Origin: an uncultured Bacteroidales bacterium
Lineage (GTDB): Bacteria; Bacteroidota; Bacteroidia; Bacteroidales; Lentimicrobiaceae
Direction: 5' to 3'
Assembly (NCBI GenBank): GCA_937864935.1
Contig: CALMDN010000207.1
Coordinates: 1-6,653 of the forward strand
Length of the DNA stretch: 6,653 nucleotides
Positions 1 to 3,737 of the stretch are shown here, piece after piece. Position 1 is the stretch's first letter. Each line of letters opens with the position of its first letter. The notes under the pieces were generated by a model that was not told the origin of the DNA, ran no database searches, and saw only the letters and a program-made list of their open reading frames with translations. The position numbers were made by a program, and so were the translations under genes.

Positions 1-1504
1 CGCGCGCCGAAACGACCACATCGCCCTGGAAGGTGAATTTCAAGGCATTGCTCAGCAGGTTGTACAAAATCTGCTTCAGTCTCAGGGGATCGCCTTCAAT
101 CACCTTGCTTTGGGGAAACGCACATTCGGCTATAAACTGAAGACCTTTTTCCGAAGCAGTCAGTCTGAAAGGAACGATCACATCGTCGATGACATCGTGG
201 AGCCTGAAGGGTATTTTCTCGAGCTGCAGCTTACCCGAACCGATGCGTGAAAGGTCAAGGATATCGTTGACTGTTTCGAGCAGATGCCTCGACGAACGTC
301 TGACCGCACCCAGGTATTCGGTTTGAACGTTGTTGAGCGGAGTATGAATCAGCTGATCCGAAAATCCGATGATGGCGTTGAGGGGAGTCCTGATTTCATG
401 GCTCATGTTGGCGAGGAATTCTTCCTTCACCCTGGCCAGTTCTGCCGTCCGCAGGTTAGCTTCGATCAGGTTCCGTTTAAGCCGGTTGCTTCGGCGTATA
501 CTCCCGAGGATCAGCCCGATCAGCACCAGAATGGCAAGCAGCGAAAAAGTGCCAATGATTACAATCGACAAGATGGATCGGTCGGCCTTGTAGAATGCTT
601 CCTTTGAGCGGCGGTTGGAAAGCAGGGTCTGAGTCAGTTCCAGTTGCCGGAAAATGCTCATGATCTGGCTGATGATCTCTGAGCTGTTTTGCAGCATGTT
701 GAGCTCCTGCCTTTTGAGGCCCTCGTAAGATGCCAGGTCCTGCCTCCTGACGTTGGAAAGCACATTACTTACATTTCGCAGAATCGCTGAGTCGCTGGGC
801 CTGAGCAATGAAGTATCGGTAATTACCCTGGTTGTGGTGAGTACAACCGGCCCGGCCGAAGGTGGGCTTTCGTTTTCCGCCGGCGGAGGTTTCGAAAGGG
901 CTTTTTTGATCTTTCTGAAAACCCCCTGTGTTTCCCGATGTTTCACCGGCTTCTCAACTGTTCCGGGTTTAATGGTATCATGAACGGTAACCACCCTGGT
1001 GGTGGTTCTCAGCCGGTTGGGTATCGTGTCCAGTGGTCCGGATCGGATCTGATTGATGGTTTTCTCTGCGAAATCGAACCGTTCTCTCCTGAGTTTATAG
1101 ATAATATAGGCGTCAACCATATTCTGTCTCCGTGCAAGCAAAACCAGCACACTGTCAAGCTGTAACAGCTTGTCTTCATCGTTCAGAGCCTTCTCCTTAA
1201 GGTATTCAATATTGATTACAACTTTGGATATCAAATTGTTGTAGGCATCAAAATAAGACTGATCATTGGTAATTGAGTAAATCCTGAAATTATTTTCGGC
1301 TCCGGCCAGGTCGGCAAGCAGATCGCGCAGCATCTGGGTTTCAGGATCCACAATCGTGAGTGTATTGAGGGTTTCCTTGAGAACCCTCGAGTTCTCACTG
1401 ACCACATAACCCGCCAGTGCTACGGCAATCAAAGAAACCAATAGCAGGAAAAAGACCTTCAGGTGAAGTCCCCAGTTTCTCATTGCTGCAACAAATCGCT
1501 TCAT
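1..1504 (-). CDS. Membrane sensor histidine kinase, C-terminus cut by window edge
   Basis: The visible 501 residues are the front of a two-component sensor kinase, which autophosphorylates a histidine and passes the phosphate to a receiver domain. Residues about 14-35 form a first membrane helix, 36-310 an extracytoplasmic sensor region, and 311-334 a second helix. A short charged helix leads straight to the HisKA H-box (FLANMSHEIRTPLN, phospho-acceptor His369), with no HAMP or PAS domain between. The ATPase N-box follows at about 474-491 (Asn482, Asn486). The frame is cut soon after, so the G-boxes and any receiver domain are not seen. The early sensor part (about 65-140, with AENNFRIYSITNDQSYFDAY) resembles CHASE3 or four-helix-bundle sensors. 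A Lys/Pro-rich stretch lies at about 197-215. ATG 1504 is the first start after an in-frame TGA at 1523-1525; Met8 (1483) is an alternative. No clear Shine-Dalgarno precedes it. Kinase assignment is firm; the ligand is unknown. Confidence 0.95.
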   Translation of the reverse strand, partial: MKRFVAAMRNWGLHLKVFFLLLVSLIAVALAGYVVSENSRVLKETLNTLTIVDPETQMLRDLLADLAGAENNFRIYSITNDQSYFDAYNNLISKVVINIEYLKEKALNDEDKLLQLDSVLVLLARRQNMVDAYIIYKLRRERFDFAEKTINQIRSGPLDTIPNRLRTTTRVVTVHDTIKPGTVEKPVKHRETQGVFRKIKKALSKPPPAENESPPSAGPVVLTTTRVITDTSLLRPSDSAILRNVSNVLSNVRRQDLASYEGLKRQELNMLQNSSEIISQIMSIFRQLELTQTLLSNRRSKEAFYKADRSILSIVIIGTFSLLAILVLIGLILGSIRRSNRLKRNLIEANLRTAELARVKEEFLANMSHEIRTPLNAIIGFSDQLIHTPLNNVQTEYLGAVRRSSRHLLETVNDILDLSRIGSGKLQLEKIPFRLHDVIDDVIVPFRLTASEKGLQFIAECAFPQSKVIEGDPLRLKQILYNLLSNALKFTFQGDVVVSAR

Positions 1505-1884
1505 TTTCTTGAGGGTATCGGATCAGATGAATCAGTTTGACATTCAGTAACAACAAACAGCAGTAACAATGGTTTACTCTGCGCAATCAGGAATCTGTGT
1601 AGCTACAATTCCTGAAATACACGCCAAGGTTTCTGTTTGTTGACAAATGGCAGATCCAGACCCCTGCAAAGGTACTCAACATCAGTGGTAATTATATAAA
1701 AATGGATTGCTGTTCAGGCAAAACGGTGACAAAGAAGTGGTGGGGTAACCAGAATACCAAACAAAACAGAGTGCATCCTGTGGAATTCATTACCTGCATC
1801 GGGACACCCAGGGCAGCAAGCTTGTGGATAAAATGTAACTATCAGTATGTTAGTTTAATATAGAGTATTAATCAAAATGGCAGT
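1505..1884. other. Intergenic region between kinase and GNAT gene
   Basis: These 380 bases separate two genes that both read on the minus strand. I find no supported gene on either strand and no strong hairpin followed by a T run after the GNAT stop. The only positive signal is the TAnnTTTG-type box at 1667-1674. The distance and that box suggest the kinase is transcribed separately from the GNAT gene, with a leader of about 150 bases; this is inference. Confidence 0.6.
1667..1674 (-). promoter_or_regulatory. Candidate Bacteroidota -7 promoter box for the kinase gene
   Basis: On the minus strand these bases read TACCTTTG, an exact match to the known Bacteroidota primary sigma -7 consensus TAnnTTTG. 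It lies about 160 bases upstream of the kinase ATG and points toward it. The matching -33 TTG/TTTG element is not clear: only an AT-rich stretch with a T run (TTTTTATA) lies at roughly the right distance. An 8-base pattern with two free positions can arise by chance, so this is a candidate only. Confidence 0.35.
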
Positions 1885-2217
1885 TCAATCCTGAACCTGA
1901 ACCAATTCAGACAATACATAGGACCATTCCGGGTTTCTTCTGATGTAAGCTTCCGCAGCAGGACAATTGGCCTTGATGCGAAACCCATGCAGCACAGCGA
2001 AATGTATACTATAAAGGATCAGCTGAGAGGCATATCCCCTGCCCCGCTGCACTTCGGGAACGTAGGCATTGTAAAGTTCCAGTTCCTGTCCGTTGAGGCG
2101 GTATGCAAGGTAAGATTCAAGACCTTCCTGACGAATGATAAACATTCTTCCTGTGTTGATGATGTTCATATACATATTGTCCCTGATAAGCTTGTTGAAG
2201 GTTACGTTATTGATCAT
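1885..2217 (-). CDS. Small GNAT-fold N-acetyltransferase-like protein (COG2388/YjdJ type)
   Basis: A complete 110-residue protein resembling the short single-domain GNAT family (COG2388, Acetyltransf_CG), whose better known members are about 90-110 residues and have mostly unassigned substrates. The core is continuous: a strand ending LELYNAYVPEVQ (about 46-57), the acetyl-CoA phosphate loop RGRGYA (58-63, pattern RxxGxA), a helix (64-78), then IKANCPAAEAYIRRNPEW (81-98), which matches the family's Cys-Pro and YI..HPE-like signature (Cys85). This predicts a cytoplasmic acetyl-CoA-binding protein; the acceptor is unknown. I chose ATG 2217. An in-frame TTG at 2256 would add 13 residues, and Met15 or Met17 would shorten it; the family domain begins near residue 21, so none of these choices damages it. 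The stop is TGA at 1885-1887. No strong ribosome binding site and no exact TAnnTTTG box is seen upstream. Confidence 0.85.
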   Translation of the reverse strand: MINNVTFNKLIRDNMYMNIINTGRMFIIRQEGLESYLAYRLNGQELELYNAYVPEVQRGRGYASQLILYSIHFAVLHGFRIKANCPAAEAYIRRNPEWSYVLSELVQVQD

Positions 2218-2505
2218 GGTCCGGAAGTGTTGACTTAACAATTGCTGAGATTTCAAGAGTATTATTTCCTTTTTCTTACTTTACTTCCCCTGATGGGAAA
2301 CTTGTGTTTAATGGTTGATATCTGTGACAATACCTCTTTAAAACGAGGTGAAATTACAACACAAAACCACAGATTGTCCAGCCCAAACATCAAAATAGGT
2401 ATTAATACGGATGCCTGCAGACCATCTTCAATAAATAACAATTCGTTTCTATCAGAAAGTACATTGCCCAATGCGGTAAATTCCGTTATGACTACTTGAA
2501 AATAC

Positions 2506-2527
2506 GTAGTCCGGAGCACTCCGCTAC
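2506..2527. repeat. Bulged inverted repeat (hairpin)
   Basis: GTAG-TC-CGGAG, CA, CTCCG-CTAC: nine pairs with a two-base bulge and a very tight loop (four bases if the closing pair opens). There is no T run directly after it on the plus strand; on the minus strand it is followed by a weak T-rich stretch (GTATTTTC). It may be a weak terminator or leader structure, or chance. Confidence 0.35.
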
Positions 2528-2870
2528 CGGCAATAGAAAGATCACATGCTGAGTAGTCAAAAGAAACTGGTCTGCTAATACCTCAGTTTTCATAACTGCT
2601 TCAGTTTGAAAACGCACCACCCACCGCCGTATTTATTTACATATAGAAAATCAGATTGTATAATTATTTTACAACCTAACTGCTATCAGGTTTCAGTTGC
2701 GATTAAACTATTCTTAAAGTGTTGATTATGTGTCATTTGCCAAATCGACCAGATTTACCTACAACCGATTACCTGCGCGGTTGAGTAAAATATAATTACA
2801 CACCTGTTTAACATACTCATACATATTATACTTTTTCCGATTTGAAAGTAATCCTATCACCTTGAATGTT

Positions 2871-2910
2871 AAGGAAGTAAAAAGAAAAAAAGAGAAAAAA
2901 AACAAAGAAA
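2871..2910 (+). repeat. Low-complexity purine tract (A-rich)
   Basis: Thirty-eight of forty bases are purines, mostly A, interrupted by one T (2878) and one C (2903). It marks the boundary between the AT-rich and the more balanced parts of the long gene-free region. A-rich tracts of this kind are intrinsically bent or stiff and can serve as promoter upstream elements, but no promoter is recognisable close to it. Confidence 0.6.
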
Positions 2911-3152
2911 TTCTACCCCTGCCAGGTTACAAAACTCCAAAACTGACATAAACAAATGAAAATCACTCAGAGGGCCGGAAATCCGGTTTTGACCTGCAGG
3001 CAAATTGGGAGAGCCGCAGATCAGAAACAAGGCCGAATCACCACCCTCAGGTGAATGTTGGATAGGTGGAAATTATCTGTGAAGGTAAAGACCTGACTGA
3101 CTGCTGATTCACTGACTGAATTATTGCAAATTGGAGACAAGAACTACACCAA

Positions 3153-3167
3153 CGGGTATTTTACCCG
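3153..3167. repeat. Short perfect inverted repeat
   Basis: CGGGTA, loop TTT, TACCCG: six perfect pairs with a three-base loop. A weaker inverted pair (ACCGG and CCGGT) follows within 30 bases. There is no T run after it, so it is not a typical terminator. Its role is unknown. Confidence 0.35.
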
Positions 3168-3206
3168 GAAAGTTACCGGAAAACACTCCGGTTAAATTAC
3201 AGCGGG

Positions 3207-3222
3207 AATGGCAGTTGCCATT
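3207..3222. repeat. Near-perfect palindrome, possible protein-binding site
   Basis: AATGGCA, GT, TGCCATT: two perfect 7-base half-sites around two central bases. A two-base loop is too short for a good RNA hairpin, so a binding site for a dimeric protein is the better reading if it is functional. It is the best dyad I noticed in the region upstream of the large secreted protein, about 385 bases before its ATG. Confidence 0.35.
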
Positions 3223-3605
3223 GTACCCTGGTCGTCCCGGTTTTCACTATACAGTTATATTTAATCAGCACCAGGAATCCATCCTGCATAACAGGAAACA
3301 AGCAACTATCAAACCCGACATAAGGATTTGTGCTATTGAAATCAAAGACGAACGGAGACAGCAGTTTTCAGGTACCGGAACTAAACCATTCCTTCAAAAG
3401 AAATTGAATGACCCGGAGATCACTGATGCAATGCTGTCAGGAAAAAGAGATGAACCAACGCTATCCGGATAAATAAACCCCACCCGGAAAGTACCTTCAA
3501 TAGCCGCTTATTTATTAACTGACCACGATGGCAGTTGCAGACAGGAAAATAGCCCCCATAGGGCCGCTGCACTTATCAGCCCCAGGTGAAACACTCTGTA
3601 AAGAA

Positions 3606-3737
3606 ATGTTACACCTTCTGCTTTGTGAGGTTAGCAACTATATCAGAACGCCAAACCGGAAATATCCACAAAACAGCATTCCATTTGTTGTTATACTTGC
3701 CCTGCTTCTGCTTGTGAATCTATCACATTCATCAGCC
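3606..3737 (+). other. Signal peptide of the secreted repeat protein
   Basis: Residues 1-44: a long n-region of about 25 residues with basic residues (Arg14, Arg18, Lys19), a hydrophobic core IPFVVILALLLLV (25-37), then NLSHSSA followed by Gln45. Cleavage after Ala44 gives a mature protein starting with Gln, a common pattern in Bacteroidota exports. No Cys follows the core, so it is not a lipoprotein signal. Confidence 0.8.

Larger units (their letters stand above)
2218..3605. other. Long region without a convincing gene, between divergent genes
   Basis: Nearly 1.4 kb separates the GNAT start from the large secreted protein. The first half (to about 2930) is AT-rich, has many stops in all frames, and holds a bulged hairpin and a purine tract. 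After about 2930 the base composition becomes more balanced and several short inverted repeats appear. Open frames exist but look accidental: 2242-2499 (+) and 2262-2519 (-) overlap each other and start with TTG and GTG. The frame 3131-3472 (+, 113 codons) starts with TTG and has its only ATG near the end, with no recognisable domain. I find no exact TAnnTTTG box pointing to the gene at 3606. The stretch could be a long 5' leader plus regulatory DNA, or remains of an eroded gene. Confidence 0.6.

Noticed and set aside
284..607. 107-codon open frame (+) opposite the kinase
   Set aside because: It is antisense to the H-box and second membrane helix of a clearly coding frame and carries no recognisable motif.
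2242..2519. Two overlapping 85-codon open frames on opposite strands (2242-2499 + and 2262-2519 -)
   Set aside because: Both use non-ATG starts, overlap each other almost fully, lie in AT-rich DNA and show no family motif.
2975..2990. Terminator candidate: CCGG-AAAT-CCGG followed by TTTT
   Set aside because: Only four strong pairs plus a possible G-U pair, and no gene ends just upstream on the plus strand.
3131..3472. 113-codon open frame (+)
   Set aside because: TTG start, only ATG near the end, no ribosome binding site, no recognisable domain. Kept only as a possible gene remnant in the gap description.
2980..3605. Riboswitch in the leader of the secreted protein
   Set aside because: I could not match conserved cores of c-di-GMP, cobalamin, TPP or SAM classes by eye. 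A covariance-model search would be decisive.
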